NCBI GenBank assembly: GCA_014656175.1 | Contig: BNBX01000004.1 | Location: 1 to 58,232, forward strand | Length of the DNA stretch: 58,232 bases | Reading direction: 5' to 3' | Source of the DNA: Streptomyces werraensis | GTDB lineage: Bacteria > Actinomycetota > Actinomycetes > Streptomycetales > Streptomycetaceae | Shown: positions 41,126-49,157 of the stretch, one piece after another | Layout: the number at the start of each line of letters is the position of its first letter | Numbering within the stretch: the first letter of the stretch is position 1 | Notes under the pieces: generated by a model | The model's database searches: none | What the model saw: only the letters and a program-made list of their open reading frames with translations | What the model was told of the DNA's origin: nothing | Program-made: the position numbers and the translations under genes

Positions 41126-41165
41126 AGCGCCGTGCCCCTCCCGGACGGAGGAGGGCCACGGCGCT
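41126..41165 (+). terminator. Terminator hairpin between small secreted protein and ALDH-like gene
   Basis: Stem AGCGCCGTG-CCCCTCC with GGAGGG-CCACGGCGCT (41126 to 41165, one mismatch) around CGGACGG. It lies between convergent genes, 21 nt after the secreted-protein stop and 25 nt after the ALDH-like stop on the other strand, so it may act in both directions. Confidence 0.72.
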
Positions 41166-41190
41166 CCCGCTGCAGGGGCCGGCGTACGGC

Positions 41191-42123
41191 TCAGTAGGAG
41201 GAGCCGGACGCGCCCAGCGAACCCGTCGGGTGCCAGACCGTCTTGGTCTCCAGGAAGGCCGTCATGCGCTCCGTGCCGGGCGCTGCCGTCCAGTCGTCCA
41301 CAGGCTGTGGACGGAGAACGCGCTTCAGGTTGTCCGCGGCCGCGATCTCCAGCTCCTTCGCCAGCACCTCGTCGGCGCCCGCGAGGTCGATCGCGTTGAC
41401 GTCCTGGTGCGCGGCGAGCGGCGCGGCGATCTCCGCCGTACGGCCGGAGAGGATGTTGACCACACCGCCGGGCAGGTCGGAGGTGGCCAGCACCTCGCCG
41501 AGGGAGAGGGCGGGCAGCGGCGCCTTCTCCGACGCGATCACGACCGCCGTGTTGCCCGTCGCGACGACCGGCGCGACCACCGACACCAGGCCCAGGAACG
41601 ACGACTCCTGCGGCGCCAGCACGGCCACCACGCCGGTCGGCTCCGGGGAGGACAGATTGAAGAACGGGCCCGCGACCGGGTTGCCGCCGCCCACCACCTG
41701 GGCGATCTTGTCGGTCCAGCCGGCGTACCAGACCCAGCGGTCGATCGCCGCGTCCACCTGCGCCGCCGCCTTGGACCTCGACAGGCCCTCGGCCTCGCCG
41801 ACCTCCCGGACGTACTGGTCCCGGCGGCCCTCCAGCATCTCCGCGATCCGGTAGAGGATCTGGCCGCGGTTGTACGCCGTCGCGCCGGACCAGGCGCCGA
41901 ACGCCTTGCGGGCCGCGACCACCGCGTCACGGGCGTCCTTGCGGGACGACTGCGGTGCGTTGGCCAGCCACTTGCCCTTGGCGTCAGTCACCTCGTACAC
42001 CCGGCCGCTCTCGGAACGCGGGAACTTCCCGCCGACGTACAGCTTGTAGGTCTTGAAGACGGAGAGGCGCTCGGTCCGCTCGGACTTGTCGGTCTTCTCG
42101 GTCTTCTCGGGCTTGTCAGACAT
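41191..42123 (-). CDS. Truncated aldehyde dehydrogenase-like protein lacking catalytic Cys
   Basis: A 310-aa protein homologous to the N-terminal cofactor-binding part of aldehyde dehydrogenases: LYVGGKFPRSESGRVYEVTDAKG, AARKAFGAWSGATAYNRGQILYRIAEMLEGR, GVVAVLAPQESSFLGLVSVVAPVVATGNTAVVIASE and AGADEV. The catalytic cysteine region and the C-terminal domain are absent; it ends AFLETKTVWHPTGSLGASGSSY. Its ATG overlaps the stop of the full-length ALDH gene by 8 nt. Together the two give about 790 residues, the layout of ALDH16 (active ALDH domain followed by a partial, Cys-less one), so this is probably a structural partner of the upstream enzyme. Confidence 0.85.
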   Translation of the reverse strand: MSDKPEKTEKTDKSERTERLSVFKTYKLYVGGKFPRSESGRVYEVTDAKGKWLANAPQSSRKDARDAVVAARKAFGAWSGATAYNRGQILYRIAEMLEGRRDQYVREVGEAEGLSRSKAAAQVDAAIDRWVWYAGWTDKIAQVVGGGNPVAGPFFNLSSPEPTGVVAVLAPQESSFLGLVSVVAPVVATGNTAVVIASEKAPLPALSLGEVLATSDLPGGVVNILSGRTAEIAAPLAAHQDVNAIDLAGADEVLAKELEIAAADNLKRVLRPQPVDDWTAAPGTERMTAFLETKTVWHPTGSLGASGSSY

Positions 42124-43552
42124 CGAGGTACGCCTCCAGGCCGTGGCGGCCGCCCTCGCGGCCGAAGCCCGACTCCTTGTAACCGCCGAACGGCGAGGTC
42201 GGGTCGAACTTGTTGAACGTGTTGGACCAGATCACGCCCGCGCGGAGCTTGATCGCCACCGCCAGGATCCGCGAGCCCTTCTCGGTCCAGATGCCCGCCG
42301 ACAGGCCGTACGGGGTGTTGTTGGCCTTGGCGACCGCCTCGTCCGGCGTGCGGAACGTCAGGACGGACAGGACCGGGCCGAAGATCTCGTCGCGGGCGAT
42401 CGTGTGCGCCTGGGTGACGTTTGTGAACAGCGTCGGGGCGAACCAGTAGCCACTCTCCGGCAGTTCGCAGGCCGGGGACCAGCGCTCGGCGCCCTCCGCC
42501 TCGCCCTGCTCGGCCAGCGCGGTGATCCGGGCCAGCTGCTCCGCGGAGTTGATGGCGCCGATGTCGGTGTTCTTGTCCAGCGGGTCGCCGAGGCGCAGCG
42601 TGGACAGCCGGCGCTTCAGGGAGTCAAGGAGCTCGTCGTGGATCGACTCCTGGACCAGCAGGCGCGAGCCCGCGCAGCAGACCTGGCCCTGGTTGAAGAA
42701 GATGCCGTTGACGATGCCCTCGACGGCCTGGTCGATCGGGGCGTCGTCGAAGACGATGTTGGCGCCCTTGCCGCCCAGTTCCAGCGTCAGCTTCTTGCGG
42801 GTGCCCGCGACCGTGCGCGCGATCTCCTTGCCGACGGCGGTGGAACCGGTGAAGGCGACCTTGTTCACGTCGGGGTGGGCGACCAGCGCGGCCCCGGCGC
42901 GGCCGTCGCCGGTGACGATGTTCACGACGCCCTTGGGCAGACCGGCCTGGCGGCAGATGTCCGCGAAGAAGAGGGCGGACAGCGGGGTCGTCTCGGCGGG
43001 CTTCAGCACCACCGTGTTGCCGGTCGCGAGGGCCGGGGCGATCTTCCACGCCAGCATCAGCAGCGGGAAGTTCCAGGGGATGACCTGGCCGGCGACGCCG
43101 AGCGGGCGCGGGTTCGCGCCGTAGCCCGCGTGCTCCAGCTTGTCGGCCCAGCCCGCGTAGTAGAAGAAGTGCGCGGCGACCAGCGGGAGGTCCGCGTCGC
43201 GGGTCTCCCTGATCGGCTTGCCGTTGTCCAGGGTCTCCAGGACGGCCAGCTCGCGGCTGCGCTCCTGGATGATGCGGGCGATGCGGAAGAGGTACTTCGC
43301 GCGCTCGGAGCCCGGCAGCGCGGACCACTTCTCGAAGGCCTTGCGGGCCGCCCGCACCGCGCGGTCGACGTCCTCCTCGGACGCCTCCGCGACCTCGGAC
43401 AGGACCTCCTCGGAGGAGGGGGAGACGGTCTTGAAGACCTTGCCGCCGGCCGCCTCGGTGAACTCGCCGTCGATGAAGAGGCCGTAGGACGGGGCGATGT
43501 CGACGACCGAGCGGGACTCGGGCGCCGGGGCGTAGTCGAAAACAGGTGCCAT
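42116..43552 (-). CDS. Aldehyde dehydrogenase (full-length), deoC operon
   Basis: A 478-aa NAD(P)-dependent aldehyde dehydrogenase with the complete set: INGEF-like start (LFIDGEFTEAAGGK), PWNFPLLMLAWKIAPALATGNTVVLKPAE, catalytic Glu in LTLELGGKGANIVF, catalytic Cys in FFNQGQVCCAGSR and EIFGPVLSVLTF. It begins 5 nt after deoC and overlaps the truncated ALDH gene by 8 nt. DeoC releases acetaldehyde, so oxidation of acetaldehyde to acetate is the natural inference. The operator upstream of deoC would control all three genes. Confidence 0.9.
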   Translation of the reverse strand: MAPVFDYAPAPESRSVVDIAPSYGLFIDGEFTEAAGGKVFKTVSPSSEEVLSEVAEASEEDVDRAVRAARKAFEKWSALPGSERAKYLFRIARIIQERSRELAVLETLDNGKPIRETRDADLPLVAAHFFYYAGWADKLEHAGYGANPRPLGVAGQVIPWNFPLLMLAWKIAPALATGNTVVLKPAETTPLSALFFADICRQAGLPKGVVNIVTGDGRAGAALVAHPDVNKVAFTGSTAVGKEIARTVAGTRKKLTLELGGKGANIVFDDAPIDQAVEGIVNGIFFNQGQVCCAGSRLLVQESIHDELLDSLKRRLSTLRLGDPLDKNTDIGAINSAEQLARITALAEQGEAEGAERWSPACELPESGYWFAPTLFTNVTQAHTIARDEIFGPVLSVLTFRTPDEAVAKANNTPYGLSAGIWTEKGSRILAVAIKLRAGVIWSNTFNKFDPTSPFGGYKESGFGREGGRHGLEAYLDV

Positions 43553-43557
43553 GGTGA

Positions 43558-44511
43558 TCAGTCCACCGTCACGTAGTCGGGGCCGGAGTAGCGGCCGGTG
43601 GCCAGCTTCTGACGCTGCAGCAGCAGGTCGTTCAGCAGCGAGGAGGCGCCGAAGCGGAACCAGTGGTTGTCCAGCCAGTCCTCGCCCGCGGTCTCGTTGA
43701 CCAGGACCAGGAACTTGATCGCGTCCTTGCTGGTGCGGATGCCGCCGGCGGGCTTCACACCGACCTGGATCCCGGTCTGCGCGCGGAAGTCGCGCACCGC
43801 CTCCAGCATCAGGAGGGTGTTCGCCGGGGTCGCGTTCACCGCGACCTTGCCCGTCGAGGTCTTGATGAAGTCCGCCCCGGCCAGCATGCCGAGCCAGCTC
43901 GCCCTGCGGATGTTGTCGTACGTCGACAGCTCGCCCGTCTCGAAGATGACCTTCAGGCGGGCGTCCGTCCCGCAGGCCTCCTTCACGGCGGTGATCTCGT
44001 CGTACACCTTCATGTAGTTCCCCGCGAGGAACGCGCCGCGGTCGATGACCATGTCGATCTCGTCCGCACCGGCGGCGACGGCCTCGCGGACGTCCGCCAG
44101 CTTCACGGCGATCGGGGCGCGGCCGGCCGGGAACGCGGTGGCGACCGAGGCGACCTTGACGGACGAGCCGGCGACGGCCTTCTTCGCCGTGGCCACCATG
44201 TCGGGGTAGACGCAGACCGCGGCGGTGGCGGGCGTCATGCGGTCGGTCGGGTCGGGGCGGACCGCCTTCGCGCCGAGCGCCCGGACCTTGCCCGGGGTGT
44301 CCGCGCCTTCCAGCGTCGTCAGGTCGACCATCGAGATGGCGAGGTCGATGGCGTACGCCTTCGCGGTCGTCTTGATCGAGCGGGTGCCGAGGGAGGCGGC
44401 ACGCGCCTCCAGGCCGACCGCGTCGACGCCGGGCAGCCCGTGGAGGAAACGGCGCAGCGTGCTGTCGGACGCGGTGACGTCGCTCAGAGCGTGGGGTGCA
44501 GTGGTGGGCAT
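43558..44511 (-). CDS. deoC: Deoxyribose-phosphate aldolase
   Basis: A 317-aa class I aldolase splitting 2-deoxyribose-5-phosphate into acetaldehyde and glyceraldehyde-3-phosphate. The active-site Lys of the Schiff base is in GADFIKTSTGKVAVN, the acidic residues in EIDMVIDRGAFLAG, and the proton-relay Lys in VGVKPAGGIRTSKDAI. It is of the longer actinobacterial/eukaryotic type with ~60 extra N-terminal residues. ATG 44511 lies only 19 nt from the CTACGCGCGTAG operator, ruling out longer starts. It leads a three-gene operon with the two ALDH genes. Confidence 0.95.
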   Translation of the reverse strand: MPTTAPHALSDVTASDSTLRRFLHGLPGVDAVGLEARAASLGTRSIKTTAKAYAIDLAISMVDLTTLEGADTPGKVRALGAKAVRPDPTDRMTPATAAVCVYPDMVATAKKAVAGSSVKVASVATAFPAGRAPIAVKLADVREAVAAGADEIDMVIDRGAFLAGNYMKVYDEITAVKEACGTDARLKVIFETGELSTYDNIRRASWLGMLAGADFIKTSTGKVAVNATPANTLLMLEAVRDFRAQTGIQVGVKPAGGIRTSKDAIKFLVLVNETAGEDWLDNHWFRFGASSLLNDLLLQRQKLATGRYSGPDYVTVD

Positions 44512-44530
44512 GGTCACCAGACGAGCATAT

Positions 44531-44542
44531 CTACGCGCGTAG
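44531..44542. promoter_or_regulatory. CTACGCGCGTAG operator upstream of deoC
   Basis: Perfect palindrome, 19 bp before the deoC ATG on the minus strand; the continuation TAGATAT on the minus strand may supply the -10. It lies in the divergent spacer with the PH-domain gene. Confidence 0.75.
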
Positions 44543-44647
44543 CGGCTGTACAGCCCCGGAACGGATCCGAGGCTGGGGTGCCTGTGGTGGAGGGGGCGAG
44601 GTGAGCGGCCTTCGGGTCCGGGGCGGGGGTCGTGCAGAATCGGGGGC

Positions 44648-45379
44648 ATGACGACCCCCGACCCGTCGCGCGAGCCGGAGCCCACGAAGCCCGCCGGGAC
44701 CGCGACGACCCCGTACAAGGACCGCGTCTACCGCTCGCCCGCAGGCGTCGTCGGAGGCGTGCTGGTGCTCGCCATCGTCGCCTGGCTCGGCATCGACGCG
44801 GTCGTCGTCGGCGAGGGCCGCACCCCGTGGCTCGCCCTCGCCACCATGCTCTTCCTCATGCCCGTGGTGTTCGCCTACACCCTGCGGCCCGCCGTCTTCG
44901 TCAACGACGACCGGCTGCGCATCCGCAACCCGCTGCGGCTGATCGTGCTGCCGTGGGGACAGGTCGCCTCGCTGCGGTCCGGGTTCTCCAACGAGGTCGT
45001 CGACGACTCCGGCACCACGTACCAGCTCTGGGCGCTTCCCGTCTCCGTACGGGCCCGCAGCAGGGCGGCACGCCAGGACGCGCGGGCCGCGCGTGCGGCC
45101 GCCCGTGCCGGGCAGGGCGGGTCGGGGCGCGCCCGTGCGGGGGCCGCCGTGCCCGGAGGCGTGGCGGGCGCCGCTGACCTGGGGACGGACGCGGCCGTGG
45201 CGGGCGGGCCGCGTCGGGCCGAGACGGACCAGGCCATGGACGAGCTGCGTGAGCTGCACGAGCGGCGGCAGGGGGAGCCGGGGACGCAGGGTGAGGTCAC
45301 CGTGCGGTGGGCCTACGAGATCATCGCCCCCGCTGTGGCGGGGGCTGTGCTGCTGGGTGTGCTGTGGGGGCTGGGCTGA
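44648..45379 (+). CDS. PH-domain (bPH2-like) membrane protein
   Basis: A 243-aa protein with two N-terminal hydrophobic helices (SPAGVVGGVLVLAIVAWLGIDAVVV and WLALATMLFLMPVVFAYTL), then a bacterial PH-like domain (RPAVFVNDDRLRIRNPLRLIVLPWGQVASLRSGFSNEVVDDSGTTYQLWALPVSV), a long Ala/Arg-rich linker (RARSRAARQDARAARAAARAG) and a final helix (AYEIIAPAVAGAVLLGVLWGLG). Similar proteins are membrane-bound with unknown function. Not obviously linked to deoC, although the palindrome lies in the shared spacer. Confidence 0.82.
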   Translation: MTTPDPSREPEPTKPAGTATTPYKDRVYRSPAGVVGGVLVLAIVAWLGIDAVVVGEGRTPWLALATMLFLMPVVFAYTLRPAVFVNDDRLRIRNPLRLIVLPWGQVASLRSGFSNEVVDDSGTTYQLWALPVSVRARSRAARQDARAARAAARAGQGGSGRARAGAAVPGGVAGAADLGTDAAVAGGPRRAETDQAMDELRELHERRQGEPGTQGEVTVRWAYEIIAPAVAGAVLLGVLWGLG

Positions 45380-45450
45380 GGGGGCTGGGCTGAGGGGCTG
45401 GGCTGAGGGGCCGGTCGGGTGAGCTGTGAGCTGTCAGCAGTGAGCTGAGG

Positions 45451-45484
45451 CGGGGGCGGTCCCTTCGGGCCGCCCCCGTTTTTT
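45451..45484. terminator. Rho-independent terminator between PH-domain gene and phosphomutase
   Basis: Stem CGGGGGCGG (45451-45459) with CCGCCCCCG (45470-45478), inner CCC-TTC-GGG, followed by TTTTTT on the plus strand. It ends at the mutase stop, so it can serve both convergent genes. The 40 bp just before carry short tandem repeats of GGGCTGAG. Confidence 0.85.
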
Positions 45485-47133
45485 CAGATGCCCGCGGCTT
45501 CGGACAGGTCCCGCTTGACGGCGGTCAGGAGGGCCGTCGCCTTGGCGCGGGCCTCGGGGAGGTCCGCACCGGTGGCGACCGGGATCACCACCTCCAGGTA
45601 GCACTTCAGCTTCGGCTCCGTGCCGCTGGGGCGGACGACGACCCGTGCGCCGTCCAGCGTGTAGCGCAGGCCGTCCGTGGGCGGGAGCTTGTCCGTGCCC
45701 TCGGTCAGGTCCTCGGCCTTCGTGATGCGCAGGCCCGCCAGCTCCGTGGGCGGCTGCTCGCGCAGGCGGCGCATCGCGGCGGCGATCAGGCCCAGGTCCT
45801 TCACGCGGACGCTGAGCTGGTCCGTCGCGTGCAGGCCGTGCTCCACGGCGAGGTCGTCGAGGAGGTCGAGGAGGGTGCGGCCCTCCGCCTTGAGTTCGGA
45901 CGCCAGCTCCGTGAGGAGGAGGGCCGCCGTGATGCCGTCCTTGTCGCGTACGCCGTCCGGGTCCACGCAGTAACCGAGGGCCTCCTCGTAGCCGTAGCGC
46001 AGGCCCTCGACGCGGGCGATCCACTTGAAACCGGTCAGGGTCTCCTCGTACGGCAGGCCCGCCTTCTCGGCGATACGGCCGAGGAGGGACGACGAGACGA
46101 TCGACTCCGCGAACGTGCCGGTCGCGCCGCGGCGGACCAGGTGGGCGGCGAGGAGCGCGCCGACCTCGTCGCCGCGGAGCATGCGCCAGTCGTCGCCGTC
46201 CTTCACGGCGGCGGCGCAGCGGTCGGCGTCGGGGTCGTTGGCGATGACCAGGTCGGGGTTCGTCTCGCGGGCCTTCGCGAAAGCCAGGTCCATCGCGCCG
46301 GGCTCCTCCGGGTTGGGGAACGCGACGGTCGGGAAGTCCGGGTCGGGGTCGGCCTGCTCCGCCACGAGGTCGGGGGCGGGGAAGCCCGCGCGGGCGAAGG
46401 CGGCCAGGAGGACGTCCTTGCCCACGCCGTGCATCGCCGTGTAGACCGTGCGGGCGGTGCGGGGGGAGTCCTTGGACAGGACCGCGTCCGTGCGGGCGAG
46501 GTAGGCGTCCAGGACGGCGTCGTCGAGAGTGTCCCAGCCGGTGGTGGGGCGGGGAACGGTGGTGAGCGACGCCACGGCGTCGATCTCCGCGGCGATCTCC
46601 GCGTCCGCCGGGGGGACGATCTGGGAGCCGTCGCCCAGGTACACCTTGTAGCCGTTGTCGCGGGGCGGGTTGTGGCTGGCGGTGACCTCCACGCCGGCGA
46701 CCGCGCCGAGGTGCCTTATGGCGAACGCCAGGACCGGCGTGGGGAGGGGGCGGGGGAGGACGGCGGCGCGGAGGCCGGCGCCGGTCATGACGGCGGCGGT
46801 GTCCTCGGCGAAGGTCCGCGACTTGTGGCGGGCGTCGTAGCCGATGACGACGAGGCCGGCCGTGTCGGTCCCGTGGGGGGTCCCCTGCTTCTTGAGGTAC
46901 GCGGCGAGGCCGGCGGCGGCGCGGATGACCACGGAGCGGTTCATGCGGAGGGGGCCGGCGCCGAGTTCGCCGCGGAGGCCGGCGGTGCCGAACTGGAGGG
47001 TGCCGGCGAAGCGGGCGGTCAGTTCGGCGTGATCGCCGTCGTCGATGAGGCGGGCGAGTTCCTCGCGGGTGTCCGGGTCGGGGTCCTCGGCGAGCCATGC
47101 CTGGGCCTGTGCGATGAGCGCGTCGTCTGCCAC
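45484..47133 (-). CDS. PGM2-like alpha-D-phosphohexomutase / probable phosphopentomutase
   Basis: A 549-aa member of the phosphohexomutase superfamily. The phosphoserine loop is in TASHNPPRDNGYKVY, the Mg-binding loop in NDPDADRCAAAV, the sugar-specificity loop in GYEEALGYCVDP, and the phosphate-binding loop in RPSGTEPKLKCYLE. The length and GYEEA/DPDADR spacing suit the PGM2/PgcA subgroup, whose human member is a phosphopentomutase. Sitting between deoC and pnp, it is most likely the enzyme turning (deoxy)ribose-1-phosphate into the 5-phosphate, as no deoB is visible. Annotated relatives are usually called phosphomannomutase. GTG 47133 with GAGAGG upstream. No operator precedes it. Confidence 0.85.
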   Translation of the reverse strand: MADDALIAQAQAWLAEDPDPDTREELARLIDDGDHAELTARFAGTLQFGTAGLRGELGAGPLRMNRSVVIRAAAGLAAYLKKQGTPHGTDTAGLVVIGYDARHKSRTFAEDTAAVMTGAGLRAAVLPRPLPTPVLAFAIRHLGAVAGVEVTASHNPPRDNGYKVYLGDGSQIVPPADAEIAAEIDAVASLTTVPRPTTGWDTLDDAVLDAYLARTDAVLSKDSPRTARTVYTAMHGVGKDVLLAAFARAGFPAPDLVAEQADPDPDFPTVAFPNPEEPGAMDLAFAKARETNPDLVIANDPDADRCAAAVKDGDDWRMLRGDEVGALLAAHLVRRGATGTFAESIVSSSLLGRIAEKAGLPYEETLTGFKWIARVEGLRYGYEEALGYCVDPDGVRDKDGITAALLLTELASELKAEGRTLLDLLDDLAVEHGLHATDQLSVRVKDLGLIAAAMRRLREQPPTELAGLRITKAEDLTEGTDKLPPTDGLRYTLDGARVVVRPSGTEPKLKCYLEVVIPVATGADLPEARAKATALLTAVKRDLSEAAGI

Positions 47134-47726
47134 GGTCGGTCGGCCTCTCTCGGTCGGTGTGGTGTCAGGTTCGCATGGGGCGGGGGGTGCCGTGCCTGCG
47201 GCACGGGGTCCGCCCGGTGGGGGCTGGGGTCGTGTGCCTGCGGCGCATCGTTCTGTCCGGTGGGGGTTGCTGTAGCGCCCACGGTGGGGTTGTGGTGCGG
47301 GGCCGGGGTGGGGGCGGGCGTCCTCGGTCTGGCGCGAGAGTGCCGGCTGGAGAGGTGCGGGGTGTGGACGCGCCAGCCGCTGCGGGCGCCCACCCCCACC
47401 CCGTCCCCTCCCCGCCGCGGGCGGCTCAGTTCCGCCCACGCCGGGTTCCTCACTCGCCATACGCGGCTACCCCCGTCGACGCGGTGCGCCCAGCCCCGCA
47501 CCTGGGGACGGCGGGAGGAGTCCCCGCCACCCGCGGGCGCGCCAAGCTGCCGCCAACCGCGGGCTTTCGTGCCGCTGGGGCGGCACGGGTGGGCGCGGCG
47601 GCACCCCGTGAGCGCCGGGCTGCGCGAACTCCCCCCGGCCCGCACCCACTCCGGGTGTCACTGAAGCCCACCGCTCCGAAGGCACCCACGGCCCCCAGGT
47701 GTACAGCCCCGCTGTGAAGGAGGGGG
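47134..47726. other. 593-bp gene-free spacer between pmm-like gene and pnp
   Basis: No credible reading frame: the open frames are arginine/proline-rich and lack any family similarity. The first ~170 bp hold a G-rich element also found at the right edge of the window (58075-58232). Further right there is CGTGCCGCTGGGGCGGCACG (47568-47587), a hairpin-forming sequence of a kind common in Streptomyces intergenic repeats. It looks like repeat material inserted between what could once have been an adjacent pnp-mutase pair. Confidence 0.6.
47207..47331. repeat. Intergenic repeat copy 1 (shared with 58075-58232)
   Basis: The segment CCGGTGGGGGCTGGGGTCG, then GCCTGCGGCGCATCGTTCTG and TCCGGTGGGGGT, and the end TGGTGCGGGGCCGGGGTGGG to GTCCTCGGTC recur at 58075-58232 in the same order and orientation. 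There is no open frame or terminal inverted repeat, so it is a non-autonomous intergenic repeat rather than an insertion sequence. Confidence 0.7.
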
Positions 47727-48551
47727 TTACAAACGCCCCAGCACCTGAGTGAGCAGCGCGCCCATGCGGGTCGCGCTGTCGCGGCCCGCCTGGAGGACCT
47801 CCTCGTGGTTCAGCGGTTCGCCGGTCATGCCGGCGGCGAGGTTGGTCACCAGGGAGATGCCCAGGACCTCGGCGCCCGCCTCACGCGCGGCGATGGCCTC
47901 CAGGACCGTGGACATGCCCACGAGGTCCGCCCCGATGACGCGGGCCATGCGGATCTCCGCGGGCGTCTCGTAGTGCGGGCCGGGGAACTGGGCGTAGACG
48001 CCCTCCTCGAGGGAGGGGTCGATCTCCTTGCACAGCGCGCGCAGGCGCGGGGAGTACAGGTCGGTGAGGTCGACGAAGTTCGCGCCGACGATCGGCGACG
48101 TCGCCGTCAGGTTGATGTGGTCGCTGATCAGGACCGGCTGCCCGGGGCGCATCCCTTCGCGCAGGCCGCCGCAGCCGTTGGTCAGCACGATCGTCTTCGC
48201 GCCCGCCGCGACCGCCGTGCGGACGCCGTGCGCGACGGCGGCCACTCCGCGGCCCTCGTAGTAGTGGGTGCGGCCCAGGAAGACCAGGGCTCGCTTCTGC
48301 CCGATGCGGTAGGAGCGGATCTTGCCTCCGTGGCCCTCGACCGCCGGCGGCGGGAAGCCGGGCAGCTCGGTGACCGGGTGCTCGGCCTCGGGGGTGCCGA
48401 GCGCGTCCGCGGCCGGGGCCCACCCGGAGCCCATCACGAGGGCGACGTCGTGGGTCTCGGCGCCTGTGAGTTCGCGCAGTCGGGCTGCGGCGGCGTCGGC
48501 TGCGGCGTACGGGTCGCCCTGGATGTCGTCCGGAAGAAGAGAAGCGTTCAC
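47727..48551 (-). CDS. Purine nucleoside phosphorylase (trimeric, PNP/MTAP family)
   Basis: A 274-aa phosphorylase of the PNP/MTAP family that cleaves inosine/guanosine and deoxy forms to base and pentose-1-phosphate. Landmarks are ALVMGSGWA (phosphate loop), [76 protein letters not shown] and [15 protein letters not shown] 48551 is 25 nt from a perfect CTACGCGCGTAG site. It acts after Add; the released pentose-1-phosphate goes to the PGM2-like mutase and DeoC. Confidence 0.93.
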   Translation of the reverse strand: MNASLLPDDIQGDPYAAADAAAARLRELTGAETHDVALVMGSGWAPAADALGTPEAEHPVTELPGFPPPAVEGHGGKIRSYRIGQKRALVFLGRTHYYEGRGVAAVAHGVRTAVAAGAKTIVLTNGCGGLREGMRPGQPVLISDHINLTATSPIVGANFVDLTDLYSPRLRALCKEIDPSLEEGVYAQFPGPHYETPAEIRMARVIGADLVGMSTVLEAIAAREAGAEVLGISLVTNLAAGMTGEPLNHEEVLQAGRDSATRMGALLTQVLGRL

Positions 48552-48576
48552 GTCGACGAGGGTAGCCGCAATTCGC

Positions 48577-48588
48577 CTACGCGCGTAG
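48577..48588. promoter_or_regulatory. CTACGCGCGTAG operator upstream of pnp
   Basis: Perfect palindrome in the 81-bp gap between pnp and the gamma-glutamylcyclotransferase-like gene (same strand), 25 bp from the pnp GTG. It marks an independent pnp promoter. Confidence 0.75.
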
Positions 48589-48632
48589 ATGTGGGAGGTG
48601 ACGGGATGGCGATCGTTGTCTTGTCGTTTCCG

Positions 48633-49070
48633 TCAGCAGGGGCGCTTACGGAGCTCCATCACGTAGTCGTGGGGCGCCCCCGCGGACTCCGCCGCGTCGG
48701 CGATCTCGCCCAGGTAGCGGGCGGAGGGCAGGCCGCCCTCGTAGGAGTTCAGGACGTACGTCCAGGCCTGCTCCTCGCCGTCCAGGGTGTGCACGCGGAC
48801 CCGGGTGCGGCGGTAGATGTCCAGGCCGGTGCCCTCCCAGCGGTCCAGGGACTCCTCGTCCATGGGCGCGATGTCGTAGAGGGAGACGAAGACCTGGGAG
48901 AGCGGGTCCTCGACCAGGGTCGCGAGTGCGCCTTCCCAGCCCATGTGCTCGCCCCCGAACGTCAGCCGCCAGCCGTTGAGCCAGCCGGTGGCCCGCAGCG
49001 GTGAGTGCGGGGCGCGGCGGGACATCAGCCGGGCGTCGAGGTTGCCGGCATAAGCGGCGTAGAGCGACAT
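48633..49070 (-). CDS. Gamma-glutamylcyclotransferase-like protein
   Basis: A 145-aa single-domain protein of the GGCT/BtrG-like fold. The N-terminal loop normally YGSNL reads YAAYAGNLDARLM here, with Ala-Gly in place of Gly-Ser; GWEGALATLVEDP and DRWEGTGLDIYRR carry the candidate catalytic Glu. Homologues release 5-oxoproline or process gamma-glutamyl amines; the altered loop makes the activity uncertain. ATG 49070. It is divergent from lpdA, with 87 bp between. Confidence 0.8.
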   Translation of the reverse strand: MSLYAAYAGNLDARLMSRRAPHSPLRATGWLNGWRLTFGGEHMGWEGALATLVEDPLSQVFVSLYDIAPMDEESLDRWEGTGLDIYRRTRVRVHTLDGEEQAWTYVLNSYEGGLPSARYLGEIADAAESAGAPHDYVMELRKRPC

Positions 49071-49157
49071 GGGGGAAGGGTACGGCAGGGGGTGCCGGGA
49101 CGGTCGTGGCTCGGGCGACGCACCCCCGGGCGGGCGCACGGTGAAGTGTGCGGGACA

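Noticed and set aside
47157..47717. Open frames in the pnp-mutase gap
   Set aside because: They consist of intergenic repeat DNA translated into Arg/Gly/Pro-rich sequence; no start with a ribosome binding site and no family features.
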